Below are positions 15,693 through 24,036 of a stretch of 64,000 nucleotides of DNA, in pieces (the stretch's first letter is position 1; the number at the start of each line of letters is the position of its first letter). The stretch covers positions 372,001 to 436,000 of the forward strand of contig CAVTWA010000025.1 in NCBI GenBank assembly GCA_963738025.1, written 5' to 3'. A program made the position numbers and the translations under genes. The DNA is from 20CM-2-55-15 sp963738025 (GTDB lineage Bacteria > Acidobacteriota > Terriglobia > 20CM-2-55-15). Under the pieces are notes generated by a model that made no database searches, was not told the origin of the DNA, and saw only the letters and a list, made by a program, of their open reading frames with translations.

Positions 15693-17552
15693 TCAGAACT
15701 TGAACGGCAGAATGACTACATTGCTGAAGTTCCCCAGAGAATCCGTTACCGCAACGTAAAGGCTGGCCGAGGTACCGCTGGGAATGGTTGCGGCCTGCCC
15801 TTGGAACGTACCCGTGAGCGTGCCGGAGACGGCATTAACCATGCTGGTTCCATCCAGCAGCATCGAATAATAGCCATCGAAACCATTCTGGCTCGGGTAA
15901 AAAACGCCCACGGATGCCATTACTGCGGTTGACGTTGGAGTTACCACGTCGGCGCTAAAGTCTGTGACATCGACGCTGAATGTGACCTGGCCGGTGGTTC
16001 GGTTGGTGGTGCTGATCCTCAAGTTCGTGATCGACGGCAGGAACATCAGACTGGAAGAGACCGGCAGCGCCGCAAAGCCGACGACATTGCTTCCATTCTG
16101 CCGCAGCGCGACGGCAGAAAATGCCGACGTACTTTGCATCGAAAGTGATCCACTGAAACTGGATACAGAAGCCAGCTGTGGGAAAATCGTCGTGACGTAC
16201 TGTGCGAGATGTCCAAAGGCCGGCAGCGTCACAAACTGGGTGTAGGCAACAAATCCGGCTTGATTGTAGAGAGTCAACGCAATGGTATTCGAAGTTGGCT
16301 GAGGGTTGGCCAGCGCCACTCCGATGTTCGTCCCAGCCTGAACACTCACGGAAATCAGTCCTTCGGTATCTGCCGGAGACTCCAGTACGCTCGCTTCAGA
16401 AGCGAGCGTTGAACCCGTGTAGGTCTGGAACACGGCATTCACCACCAGTGATTCGTTGCTGGGAAGCGTCAGGCGAAGCCAGCCCGCGCGAAGCGTGGCG
16501 TCACCACTGAGCACGATTTTCATTACGCGGCTGCCAAGCACGGTAAAAGCGAAATGCGATGAAGGAACACCTCCATTGGCAGACGCAGCAATGGGGTTCC
16601 CGTTATCGTCGAATATATCCGCAACACCGGTTACCCCTGCCGTAACGGTCGTGGTCAAGTACAACGCCGTTTTGAAATTGAGGCCTGCCGGGTCTCCGCC
16701 AAACGCAACGTGAGGCAGCAGCCGGATCAGGTCTGTGGTGGAGCCGCTGGGAACGACAGGCAGTGTTGTAAATAGACTGCCATTCAAGCGGAGGGCCGTC
16801 GCAATGAAGCCCAAGCTGCTTGCTGCCGTGCAAGCCGAGGTCGTGCAGGAATCGATGGATACCTGGGTCCGAATTTGATTAATACCTGCAACGGTCGGAA
16901 ACAATTCTGTCAGGAGTTTGGCAACATGGGCGTTCGCCGCCAGCGCCACCGCCGTGCTGCCCAGCTGATTTCCCGTACTTGGATCCCACAGCCGCACCAG
17001 AGCGGCATTGGCGGTTGGGTTCGGATTGACGATGGCGATGCCTGTATTCAGGCCATTTGCGGTGTCCGACTCTCCTGCAAAATCCGTCGCGCATACCCAG
17101 AGACAACTGTTCGAGTTCTGACCATCGACCTCGTTCACTCCGACTTCCGTCAGAATTGACGTTCCGGACCGGTATTGAATGATCACCGTCGTCTCTGCAT
17201 TCGCTGGTGTGTAGTTGATCTGCATCCAACCCGAAGTAATGGCAGCGCTGAGGGATATCTGGATTTCCCTCGTGGCGCCGGATTCCAGGCTGAAATCCAG
17301 CGTCGTTGCCGGCGGTTGTCCATCAAATGATGCTGCCAGGGCGGTTCCGCTGTCCGAAAACAGCATGAGATGGCCGTTTGTGTTGGCGGAGTTGTTGTTA
17401 ACCAACTGCACCAATGTGACGTAGTTCAGTCCGGCGGGATCCCCACCGGCGTCGATATGCGGAAAGGTGACACTACCGGAACCAAAAGAGATCTGTGCGA
17501 ACGCGGGCGCACTGAAAAGAAGGACAAAAAAGACCAATGCTAGCTTTTTCAT
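15693..17552 (-). CDS. exported protein with two tandem ~230-residue repeats
   Basis: I do not recognise the family. The 619-residue product starts with MKKLALVFFVLLF and a signal peptide ending at AFAQ. Two homologous halves follow, each opening with PH(I/V)-GGDPAGLN at about residues 35 and 285, and each containing a GW-(Q/L) strand, an AN-P-T-N segment and a closing A-LR-NGS. A third, different beta-rich domain runs from about 525 to the end. All parts look beta-sandwich-like, suggesting a surface or periplasmic structural or binding protein. GAGGA at the right distance supports the chosen start. It is convergent with the phosphodiesterase. Confidence 0.82.
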   Translation of the reverse strand: MKKLALVFFVLLFSAPAFAQISFGSGSVTFPHIDAGGDPAGLNYVTLVQLVNNNSANTNGHLMLFSDSGTALAASFDGQPPATTLDFSLESGATREIQISLSAAITSGWMQINYTPANAETTVIIQYRSGTSILTEVGVNEVDGQNSNSCLWVCATDFAGESDTANGLNTGIAIVNPNPTANAALVRLWDPSTGNQLGSTAVALAANAHVAKLLTELFPTVAGINQIRTQVSIDSCTTSACTAASSLGFIATALRLNGSLFTTLPVVPSGSTTDLIRLLPHVAFGGDPAGLNFKTALYLTTTVTAGVTGVADIFDDNGNPIAASANGGVPSSHFAFTVLGSRVMKIVLSGDATLRAGWLRLTLPSNESLVVNAVFQTYTGSTLASEASVLESPADTEGLISVSVQAGTNIGVALANPQPTSNTIALTLYNQAGFVAYTQFVTLPAFGHLAQYVTTIFPQLASVSSFSGSLSMQSTSAFSAVALRQNGSNVVGFAALPVSSSLMFLPSITNLRISTTNRTTGQVTFSVDVTDFSADVVTPTSTAVMASVGVFYPSQNGFDGYYSMLLDGTSMVNAVSGTLTGTFQGQAATIPSGTSASLYVAVTDSLGNFSNVVILPFKF

Positions 17553-17736
17553 GAATTCCTCAACCATGAAGTGCCGTTCGAGCGGCTGTTCGTTCTTATA
17601 GACGTATTGTGCGGAGATCGGCTTAATTTTGCCTCAAACCTTACAAGATTTTACAGTTCGCTTATATTGCGATTCCTGTGATCCGCGTCCCCGGTTGACG
17701 TCTCGCGGCGTTGCACCGTGCTAATATCGGCCCTTT

Positions 17737-19239
17737 ATGCTCAAGGACTTATTTCGCCGTAAGAGCCTGGATCAGCTGGTGACGGATCTCGAAGCGCCCG
17801 AGCATCGCTTGAAGAAAGCTCTCGGTCCGATCGACGTCACGGCCCTGGGCATCGGTGCGATCATTGGCGCCGGCATCTTTGCGACGATCGGCACGGCTGC
17901 GGCAGGCGATCCCACCCGTCCTGGAGCCGGCCCGGCGCTGCTTCTTTCTTTTGTCGTCACCGCGATCGCCTGTGGCTTTGCGGCTTTATGTTACGCCGAA
18001 TTTGCGGCGATGATTCCCGTATCGGGCAGCGCATATACCTATGCCTATGCCACGCTCGGCGAATTGATTGCCTGGATCATCGGATGGGACCTGATCATCG
18101 AATACGCCGTCGGGAATGTCGCTGTCGCCATAAGCTGGGCCAATTATTTCAAGACCCTCGTCTCGGGCTTTGGCATCACGATTCCCGACTGGATCTCCAC
18201 CGATTATCGGACGGCTGCGCGAATTCCAGGTTTGCTCGCCGGCGCGCCGCATATTTTCGGCGTCCCGATCGTTTTCAATATTCTCGCTTTCGGCATTGTG
18301 GCGGCGATCACGGTCGTGCTGGTCATTGGAATACGCGAAAGCGCCACGATGAACACGACGATGGTCGTGCTGAAGCTCATCGTGCTCGGGTTTTTCGTCG
18401 CTGTCGGATGGCACTACATGAAAGGCGAGAATTTCCACCCGTTCATGCCAAACGGGTGGGCTGGCGTTCAGGCCGGCGCGGCGATTGTTTTTTTTGCCTA
18501 CATCGGGTTCGACGCTGTTTCAACGGTTGCCGAAGAAACCAGAAATCCGACCCGTGATCTTCCGATCGGCATCGTCGGATCGTTGATCATTTCGACTGTG
18601 ATCTACATCCTGGTCGCTGCGGTTTTCACGGGCATCATCCCATTCAGTGTCTTGAAACAGAAACTCGCGACCGAACAGGCGGAGCCCCTGACGATGGCAC
18701 TGCAATACGCAAATATCGGACGGTTCGCCAACCTGTTCGTCGGCATCGTGGCGTTCGGATCGGTCGTGGCGCACACGGCTGTGCTGCTGGTTTTCCAGCT
18801 CGGGCAACCCCGGATTTTTTTCTCGATGGCGCGAGACGGGTTATTGCCTCAGACATTTGCAAAGGTTCATTCGCGATTCCGGACGCCGCACGTCACGACG
18901 ATTCTCACGGGAGTCGCGGTTGGCGTGTGCGCGATGTTTACGAGTATCGACGAGATGGTGGACCTGACCAATATCGGAACCCTGTTCGCCTTCATCCTGG
19001 TCTGCATCGGCATTCTGGTTTTGAGACACCGAGAACCCGAGCGTCGCCGCACGTTCCGCGTTCCGCTGGTGCCGTTGCTGCCCGTGCTCGGAGTCCTATC
19101 CTGCTTGTACCTGATGCTCGGGCTGCCCTGGATTACCTGGGTCCGTTTCGGGTTATGGCTGGTGGTGGGAATGGTCGTCTATTTTCTCTATGGTTTCCGA
19201 CGGAGCCGCTTAAGTGCAGGAAGACCAGCCACGAATTGA
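17737..19239 (+). CDS. APC-family amino-acid permease (CAT-like)
   Basis: A 500-residue polytopic transporter with about twelve to fourteen hydrophobic segments. The start of the core, ALGIGAIIGAGIFATIGTAA (about 37-56), is the helix-1 signature of amino acid-polyamine-organocation carriers. The YIGFDAVSTVAEETRNP motif in the middle is typical of cationic amino-acid transporters and YfnA-like permeases. Substrate cannot be told from sequence. No Shine-Dalgarno is seen; TAATAT ends 9 nt before the ATG. The TGA lies inside the palindromic repeat at 19229-19283, which supplies the last codons. Confidence 0.92.
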   Translation: MLKDLFRRKSLDQLVTDLEAPEHRLKKALGPIDVTALGIGAIIGAGIFATIGTAAAGDPTRPGAGPALLLSFVVTAIACGFAALCYAEFAAMIPVSGSAYTYAYATLGELIAWIIGWDLIIEYAVGNVAVAISWANYFKTLVSGFGITIPDWISTDYRTAARIPGLLAGAPHIFGVPIVFNILAFGIVAAITVVLVIGIRESATMNTTMVVLKLIVLGFFVAVGWHYMKGENFHPFMPNGWAGVQAGAAIVFFAYIGFDAVSTVAEETRNPTRDLPIGIVGSLIISTVIYILVAAVFTGIIPFSVLKQKLATEQAEPLTMALQYANIGRFANLFVGIVAFGSVVAHTAVLLVFQLGQPRIFFSMARDGLLPQTFAKVHSRFRTPHVTTILTGVAVGVCAMFTSIDEMVDLTNIGTLFAFILVCIGILVLRHREPERRRTFRVPLVPLLPVLGVLSCLYLMLGLPWITWVRFGLWLVVGMVVYFLYGFRRSRLSAGRPATN

Positions 19240-19283
19240 ACGGATTTAACGGATTGAATCCGTTTAATCCGTTCAATCCGTGG
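19229..19283. repeat. palindromic repeat, CCACGGATTGAACGGATT family
   Basis: A 55-bp near-palindrome that begins CCACGAATTGAACGGATT and ends with the complementary AATCCGTTCAATCCGTGG. It contains the stop codon of the permease and sits just upstream of the aldolase promoter. Related copies are at 30393-30425 (partial) and 56184-56220. All copies are followed by CTTATC. Confidence 0.85.
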
Positions 19284-19300
19284 CTTATCCAATTTTGGTA

Positions 19301-19306
19301 TAGAAT
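19301..19306 (+). promoter_or_regulatory. -10-like box for the aldolase/BMC operon
   Basis: TAGAAT, within TATAGAAT, ends 9 nt before the GTG start of the aldolase gene. No Shine-Dalgarno lies between, so a transcript begun here would be leaderless or nearly so. No convincing -35 box is seen because the region is occupied by the palindromic repeat. Confidence 0.4.
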
Positions 19307-19315
19307 CTTTCGGCC

Positions 19316-20080
19316 GTGTCTGAAGATAAATTTCGCGCGGAAATCGCGCGATTCTGTCACCTCATCTATGAAAAGGGTTATGTTGCGTCGACCGACGGCA
19401 ACATCAGCGCGCGTCTCCCTGACGGCCATATCATGTGCACGCCGACCATCTGTAACAAGGGATTCGTCAAGCCGGAGGATATGGTCATCATCGATCTGAA
19501 GGGCCAGCGCGTCAAAGGCGAACGTAAAGCCTCCAGCGAAATGGCCATGCACCTTCTGATATATGAAATGCGTCCCGACGCGCAGGCCGTGGTGCACGCA
19601 CATCCGCCGTGTGCCACTGCATACGCAGCCGCCGGCATTCCCTTGAACAAGGCATTGATATCCGAAGTGGTCCTCGCGCTGGGCTGCATCCCTCTGGCGG
19701 AGTATGGAACGCCGGGCACGCCCGAGCTCACGGATCAACTGCGGCCGTTCGTCAGGAACTATGACGCTCTATTAATGTCCAATCATGGTGTTGTGACCTA
19801 TGGTGCGAATCTGGAAGACGCGTACAACCGGATGGATACGGTCGAGCATTTCGCAAAAATTTCTATCTATACCAAGATCCTCGGGCGAGAGCGCTTGCTG
19901 TCGAACGAGGATGTCGAGAAGTTATGGGTTCAACGGCAGAAGTATTACGGGCTCGAGGGCTCGGATGCGAAGGCGAAGGACCCGATGTGTCCTCTTACAG
20001 ACGGAGTATCAGAGACGATCTCTCTCACTCGCGGTGAGTTGATCGACTTGATCGAACGAGTCGTTACGAATTTGAGATAG
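19316..20080 (+). CDS. class II aldolase (fuculose-phosphate aldolase-like), microcompartment-associated
   Basis: A zinc aldolase of the AraD/FucA/adducin family that cleaves a phosphorylated sugar to dihydroxyacetone phosphate and an aldehyde. In the 254-residue product the catalytic Glu75 (ASSEMAMH), the zinc pair His94/His96 (VHAHPP) and His157 (SNHGVV) are present, with STDGNISAR near the N terminus. After the aldolase domain a linker leads to an amphipathic helix, TRGELIDLIERVVTNLR (238-254), resembling encapsulation peptides that direct enzymes into microcompartments. GTG start without Shine-Dalgarno. Shell genes begin 39 bp downstream, so it is the probable cargo; the sugar is unknown. 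Confidence 0.9.
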   Translation: MSEDKFRAEIARFCHLIYEKGYVASTDGNISARLPDGHIMCTPTICNKGFVKPEDMVIIDLKGQRVKGERKASSEMAMHLLIYEMRPDAQAVVHAHPPCATAYAAAGIPLNKALISEVVLALGCIPLAEYGTPGTPELTDQLRPFVRNYDALLMSNHGVVTYGANLEDAYNRMDTVEHFAKISIYTKILGRERLLSNEDVEKLWVQRQKYYGLEGSDAKAKDPMCPLTDGVSETISLTRGELIDLIERVVTNLR

Positions 20081-20119
20081 CGATCGGCCCCTGGTCCGAC
20101 GCTGAATAAGGAGCAATTC

Positions 20120-20431
20120 ATGGCACGAGAGGGAGAAGGCAGCACGTTGGGTGAAGCCCTTGGAATGATCGAGACGCGCGGCCTCGTCGCAATGATCGAA
20201 GCCGCCGACGCGATGGTGAAAGCAGCAAAGGTCAGCCTCGTTGGCTGGGAAAAGATCGGATCGGGCTATGTTACGGCGATGGTTCGCGGCGATGTTGCCG
20301 CCGTAAAAGCGGCCACGGACGCCGGAGCCGCTGCCGCTCGCCGCGTGGGCGAATTGATCAGCGTCCATGTCATTCCAAGGCCGCATTCCAATCTGGAAGA
20401 TGTTTTACCGATCGGGAAGTCGTCGAGGTAG
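20120..20431 (+). CDS. BMC-H hexameric microcompartment shell protein
   Basis: A 103-residue single BMC-domain protein of the PduA/EutM/CcmK type, which forms hexamers tiling the faces of protein shells. Segments EALGMIETRGLVAMIEAADA, GWEKIGSGYVTAMVRGDVAA and VHVIPRPH follow the family closely. The KIGSG stretch lines the central pore. AAGGAG lies upstream at a good distance. It follows the aldolase and precedes three pentamer genes in the same direction. Only one BMC-H and no BMC-T gene is present here, so other tiles may be encoded elsewhere. Confidence 0.95.
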   Translation: MAREGEGSTLGEALGMIETRGLVAMIEAADAMVKAAKVSLVGWEKIGSGYVTAMVRGDVAAVKAATDAGAAAARRVGELISVHVIPRPHSNLEDVLPIGKSSR

Positions 20432-20437
20432 GAATTC

Positions 20438-20704
20438 GTGCTCCTCGCGCGCGTCGTAGGAACCGTCGTCGCCACCCGCAAGGATCCGCGGCTCGAAGGA
20501 AAGAAGCTGCTCATTTGCCGGATCGTCGACCCTGACGGAAAAGACGAAAAGGGCTATCTTATTGCTGTCGACACGGTCCACGCCGGGTTCCGGGAGGAAG
20601 TTTTGATCGTTCAGGGAAGTTCCGCGCGAATGGCGGAAGGCTGCAAGGATACCCCTGTAGACGCGGCTATCGTCGGGATCGTGGACCAGGTTTCGCTGGA
20701 TTAA
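20438..20704 (+). CDS. BMC-P pentameric shell protein 1 (EutN/CcmL family)
   Basis: An 88-residue pentamer-forming vertex protein of bacterial microcompartments. The start LLARVVGTVVATRKDPRLEG, the middle AVDTVHAGFREEVLIVQG and the end TPVDAAIVGIVDQV are the expected EutN/CcmL pattern: a short beta-barrel, a variable loop and the conserved VDAAIVGIVD helix-strand. It starts at GTG six bases after the BMC-H stop. A REP-like hairpin lies between its stop and the second pentamer gene. Confidence 0.93.
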   Translation: MLLARVVGTVVATRKDPRLEGKKLLICRIVDPDGKDEKGYLIAVDTVHAGFREEVLIVQGSSARMAEGCKDTPVDAAIVGIVDQVSLD

Positions 20705-20710
20705 AGCACA

Positions 20711-20738
20711 TGTAGTCGCGGGCTTCAGTCCGCGTTCG
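20711..20738. repeat. REP-like hairpin, GCGGGCT-AGCCCGC family
   Basis: TGTAGTCGCGGGCTTCAGTC followed by CGCGTTCG forms a short hairpin with one mismatch. It lies between two shell genes inside the operon and may modulate downstream expression. Other members are at 31448-31484, 36085-36256 and 56017-56085. Confidence 0.75.
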
Positions 20739-20744
20739 GCAAAT

Positions 20745-20999
20745 ATGTATTTAGGCAAAGTCATCGGCCGTGTTGTTTGTACTATCAAGGACCCGGCGCT
20801 CGAGTCGCGAACGCTTTTGCTGGTGCGGCGGCTGCCTGATGGTCCCACCGTCGTGGCAGTCGACAGCGTCGGCGCGGGAGCCGGCGAAACGGTTTATGTG
20901 TGCCGGGGACGCGAGGCGGCGTTTGCTTTCAAGCCCGACGAGGTGCCAACCGAGGCCTCCGTGGTTGCAATCGTCGACCACGTCGAGCGTGTATCGTGA
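20745..20999 (+). CDS. BMC-P pentameric shell protein 2 (EutN/CcmL family)
   Basis: An 84-residue EutN/CcmL vertex protein. YLGKVIGRVVCTIKDPALES opens the barrel, AVDSVGAGAGETVYVCRG gives the central strands and TEASVVAIVDHVE is the conserved end with VVAIVD replacing the usual AIVGIVD. It is clearly diverged from the pentamers on either side, so the three are not recent duplicates. The ATG has no strong Shine-Dalgarno and follows the REP hairpin. The TGA overlaps the GTG start of the third pentamer gene. Confidence 0.93.
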   Translation: MYLGKVIGRVVCTIKDPALESRTLLLVRRLPDGPTVVAVDSVGAGAGETVYVCRGREAAFAFKPDEVPTEASVVAIVDHVERVS

Positions 21000-21265
21000 T
21001 CATCGCAAGAGTGGTCGGAAACGTCGTCGCCAGCCAGAAACAGCAATCGCATGAAGGGAAAAAGATCCTTCTGGTGCAGCCACTGGACCTGGACGATCAT
21101 CCTGTCGGTGACGCGTTCGTCGCGCTCGACGCGGTAGACGCGGGCGTTGGTGATCGCGTCCTTGCCGTCCAGGAAGGTTTTTCGGCGATGACATCCGTCG
21201 GTCACGTCGAATCGCCGATCGATGCCGCGGTCATCGGCATCATTGATCTCGTGGAGCTCGTGTGA
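20996..21265 (+). CDS. BMC-P pentameric shell protein 3 (EutN/CcmL family)
   Basis: An 89-residue vertex protein beginning MIIARVVGNVVASQKQQSHE, with FVALDAVDAGVGDRVLAVQE in the centre and SPIDAAVIGIIDLVEL at the end. The GTG start at 20996 overlaps the previous stop (GTGA), and its own TGA overlaps the ruvA GTG start in the same way. A longer open frame upstream runs through the second pentamer gene out of frame and is not family-like. Three different pentamers beside one hexamer and an aldolase recall PVM-type microcompartment loci. Confidence 0.93.
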   Translation: MIIARVVGNVVASQKQQSHEGKKILLVQPLDLDDHPVGDAFVALDAVDAGVGDRVLAVQEGFSAMTSVGHVESPIDAAVIGIIDLVELV

Positions 21266-21840
21266 TTGCTCACCTGCGCGGAAAGTTGGCGCAGAAGGAT
21301 TCCGCCCGCGTCATCGTCGATGTTCATGGCGTCGGCTATGAAGTCTTCATCCCCCTCACGACGCTCAGCGCTCTGCCCGATATCGGAGCGGACGTTTCCA
21401 TCGACATTCACACGCACGTCCGCGAAGACATCATCGCTTTGTATGGATTTTCGACACGCCGCGAGCGCGGAATTTTCGAGAAGTTAATGACCATTTCCGG
21501 CATCGGGCCCAAACTGGCCGTTACGATTCTGTCGGGCGGCTCGGTGGAGGATCTGGTTACTGCCATCAAGCGCGGCGATCTGCCGAGGCTGACCGCGATC
21601 CCCGGCGTTGGTAAAAAGACGGCGGAGCGGATCGTTCTCGAATTGAAAGACAAGCTCGCGGAATTCGCGGAAGCGCCTGCGCGCTCGACCGTCGAAATGG
21701 ATGTGCTCTCAGCCTTGGAGAATCTCGGCTACAACCGCGCCTTGTCCGAGGCGGCCGTGGCTCGCGCGACGGACAGTGACGGAGCCGCTCCTTTCGAAGT
21801 ATTGTTCAAACGTTCGCTCCAGATTCTGACAAAGGGATGA
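21262..21840 (+). CDS. ruvA: Holliday junction branch migration protein RuvA
   Basis: RuvA tetramers bind four-way junctions and load RuvB. The 192-residue protein starts MIAHLRGKLAQKD, with the OB-fold domain (1-63), the helix-hairpin-helix pair ISGIGPKLAVTIL and IPGVGKKTAERIVLELKDKL (about 75-135), and a C-terminal RuvB-contact domain with SALENLGYNRALSEAAVA. The GTG start overlaps the TGA of the third shell pentamer gene, so ruvA translation is probably coupled to the microcompartment operon, an unusual arrangement. ruvB follows after a 245-bp repeat-filled gap. Confidence 0.96.
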   Translation: MIAHLRGKLAQKDSARVIVDVHGVGYEVFIPLTTLSALPDIGADVSIDIHTHVREDIIALYGFSTRRERGIFEKLMTISGIGPKLAVTILSGGSVEDLVTAIKRGDLPRLTAIPGVGKKTAERIVLELKDKLAEFAEAPARSTVEMDVLSALENLGYNRALSEAAVARATDSDGAAPFEVLFKRSLQILTKG

Positions 21841-22079
21841 AGAGAATGTCCAAGACAGGCTGGACGAGGAGCTGCAGAGTGGCGCCTCGTAAACGTTTGA
21901 GTTTAGTGGATGCCAAGTGAACCTGGTTTCGGTGTAAACGGTGTGGACGAGTTCGCGCCTAACTTAGGCGGGGACTATGCGCACCGCTACATTGGTCCTT
22001 ATCTTGGACAGCTCTGGTCGATGACCGCGCGTGTATCGGTAATTGACAGGAAAAAGCGCGGTCATAGACCGCGCCTGCA
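21841..22079. repeat. degenerate copy of the GCGGTC-bounded MITE family, between ruvA and ruvB
   Basis: The gap carries pieces of the interspersed family seen best at 23631-24036. These are TGTCCAAGACA near 21848, the CGCCTAACTTAGGCGGGGAC hairpin around 21956-21976, a CTTGGACAGCTCTGGTC segment near 22010, and the end GGTCATAGACCGCGCCTGCA at 22060-22079. No coding potential is seen. The element separates ruvA from ruvB, which are usually adjacent. Confidence 0.7.
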
Positions 22080-22085
22080 GAGAAT

Positions 22086-23102
22086 ATGACGAATCGCATC
22101 ATTACCGGATCCGTTTCGGAAGAAGAGGCGAAATTCGAACTCTCGCTTCGACCGCGCGTTCTTGCGGAGTACATCGGCCAGCAGATCGTCAAAGATAACC
22201 TCGACGTCGCGATCCAGGCCGCCCGCAAACGCGGTGAGCCGCTCGATCACATCCTGTTGTATGGCCCCCCCGGTCTGGGCAAAACCACACTGGCGTCGGT
22301 CATTGCAAATGAAATGGGCGCCCATTTCCGGGCCACGGCCGGCCCGCTCATTCAATTGAAGGGCGATCTGACGGCGATTCTCACGAATCTCGAATTCGGT
22401 GACGTCCTGTTTATCGACGAGATCCATCGCCTGCAGCCGAACATTGAGGAAATCCTCTACCCCGCAATGGAGGACTACAAGCTCGACATCATTATCGGAC
22501 AAGGCCCGAGCGCCCGCACCCACCGTCTGGATCTTCGCCGCTTCACCTTGATTGGAGCGACGACGCGGGCCGGTCTGATTACCGCGCCGCTTCGATCGCG
22601 ATTCGGCATGGTGCATCGCCTGGACTTTTACACGGTCAAGGAACTCGAATACATCATCCACCGATCCGCGGAAATCCTGAAGGCGCCGATCACTCCCGAA
22701 GGCTGCCACGAAATCTCAAAACGATGCCGGGGCACACCGCGCGTTGCCAACCGCCTGCTGAAGCGGATCAGAGATTTCGCGGAAGTAAAGGGCAATGGCG
22801 AAATCACGGCTCCGACCGCGCGTGATGCTCTCAAACTGCTGGATATCGACGAGCACGGCTTCGACGATATCGACCGCAAGCTGTTACGCGCCATTATCGA
22901 ACGTTTCGGCGGCGGCCCCGTCGGGGTTAATACCATCGCTGCGGTATTGAGCGAAGAAGTCGACGCGGTCGAAGATATTTACGAGCCGTACCTGCTTCAA
23001 ATTGGATTTCTTCAACGTACCCCGCGCGGTCGTGTCGCCACGAAATTGGCCTACGATCACCTGGGTATCGCCTACAAGCCACCCCAGGGCGGATTGTTCT
23101 GA
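22086..23102 (+). CDS. ruvB: Holliday junction branch migration DNA helicase RuvB
   Basis: RuvB is the AAA+ motor that drives branch migration with RuvA. The 338-residue protein has RPRVLAEYIGQ, Walker A GPPGLGKTTLA (about 60-70), Walker B FIDEIHRL, the sensor IGATTRAG and the C-terminal winged helix with GGGPVG-NTIAA and GFLQRTPRGRVAT. Length is typical. The ATG follows directly after the repeat filling the ruvA-ruvB gap, with no good Shine-Dalgarno, so the repeat probably provides the leader or a separate promoter. Confidence 0.97.
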   Translation: MTNRIITGSVSEEEAKFELSLRPRVLAEYIGQQIVKDNLDVAIQAARKRGEPLDHILLYGPPGLGKTTLASVIANEMGAHFRATAGPLIQLKGDLTAILTNLEFGDVLFIDEIHRLQPNIEEILYPAMEDYKLDIIIGQGPSARTHRLDLRRFTLIGATTRAGLITAPLRSRFGMVHRLDFYTVKELEYIIHRSAEILKAPITPEGCHEISKRCRGTPRVANRLLKRIRDFAEVKGNGEITAPTARDALKLLDIDEHGFDDIDRKLLRAIIERFGGGPVGVNTIAAVLSEEVDAVEDIYEPYLLQIGFLQRTPRGRVATKLAYDHLGIAYKPPQGGLF

Positions 23103-23116
23103 ATTGGACGAATGCA

Positions 23117-23596
23117 TCATCCAGCGCTCGCGATAATCTGACGAATGGCGCCCAGATGGTACGCGGTATGTGCAATCGTCGAGAGAGCATCGGCGGCCCT
23201 GGCTTCATCCCATTGAACTCGCACAGCGACGCCTTTTTGCCACGCCCCGGCTTCCTTATGTAGCTTTTCGCGAAGCGTGTTCCACTGTTCTTCGGTCACG
23301 CTGTTCCGCTTCCAGCTTCCATTCCAGTCGGCGTTGGCCCATGGGTTTTCTTCACCCGATAACCACCGTGTCAAGAGCGAGAGGCCATAGTGAATATGAT
23401 CGACATGTGCGGCAATCGAGGGTTTTCGGGGAATGGGTTGCGCTGAAGCCATGCTGGCGGAAATGGTTTGAACCTGTCGATGAAGTCCAGAGTCGCCGGG
23501 ATTGAGGATGTACGCTTCCGCTCCAGGAGGGCCATCGAATATTTCGGTTAATAGTTTGGATACGGCGCTCTGGAAAACTCTATCCGTCTCATTCAT
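23117..23596 (-). CDS. DinB-family protein
   Basis: A 159-residue four-helix protein of the DinB/YfiT type, often metal-binding and linked to thiol-dependent transfer reactions. The candidate metal histidines are in the HVDHIHYGLSLL helix (about 61-72) and the HTAYHLGAIRQI segment near the C terminus. AGGAGG lies just before the chosen ATG at 23596, a near-perfect site; an upstream in-frame ATG would add ten residues. It is convergent with ruvB. The exact reaction cannot be deduced. Confidence 0.85.
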   Translation of the reverse strand: MNETDRVFQSAVSKLLTEIFDGPPGAEAYILNPGDSGLHRQVQTISASMASAQPIPRKPSIAAHVDHIHYGLSLLTRWLSGEENPWANADWNGSWKRNSVTEEQWNTLREKLHKEAGAWQKGVAVRVQWDEARAADALSTIAHTAYHLGAIRQIIASAG

Positions 23597-23630
23597 AGGT
23601 CCTCCTCTGTATGTTTCGTGAAACATTCAT

Positions 23631-24036
23631 TGTAAGGGCGGTCATAGACCAGAGCTGTCCAAAACAAGAATGGATGCCGCGGTTGGTGTCTGCCAGTCCC
23701 CGCCTTAGTAAGGCGGGGATGCCCTCGCGCAGCGAGGCTGGGTCGGTCTGTTCAAAGTCGCGAAGCGTCCTTTCAGATATTCGCGAAGCGCACCGATTGA
23801 TAAGGAGCGCTTCGCGGCCATCTATAAGGTGCGCGCTCCGCGCGATCTTTGAACAGACCGCCCCACCTTCGCTGCGCGAAGGCACCCCGCCTAACTTAGG
23901 CGGGGACTGGTCCACCAGTGTTACAGCAAAACCAGGTTTCCATCTCATCCACTGCATTCAAAACCTTTACAGGCACCACTTTGCTGCTTCCCGTCCATTC
24001 TGTCTTGGACACGTATGGTCATAGACCGCGCCTACA
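23631..24036. repeat. 406-bp MITE-like element with long terminal inverted repeats
   Basis: The ends match as inverted repeats: TGTAAGGGCGGTCATAGACC at the left and, on the reverse strand, TGTAGGCGCGGTCTATGACC at the right, each followed by TGTCCAA-ACA-GAATGG. Inside is a second palindromic unit (23695-23908) bounded by AGTCCCCGCC-AGGCGGGGA hairpins and an inner GGTCTGTTCAAAG / CTTTGAACAGACC pair. No transposase is encoded. An open frame across it is an accident of the palindrome. Fuller or partial relatives lie at 21841, 41784, 44871 and 60818. Confidence 0.85.

Noticed and set aside
23611..24024. 137-codon frame on the plus strand and 122-codon frame on the minus strand
   Set aside because: Both run through the MITE at 23631-24036 and are products of its palindromic structure.
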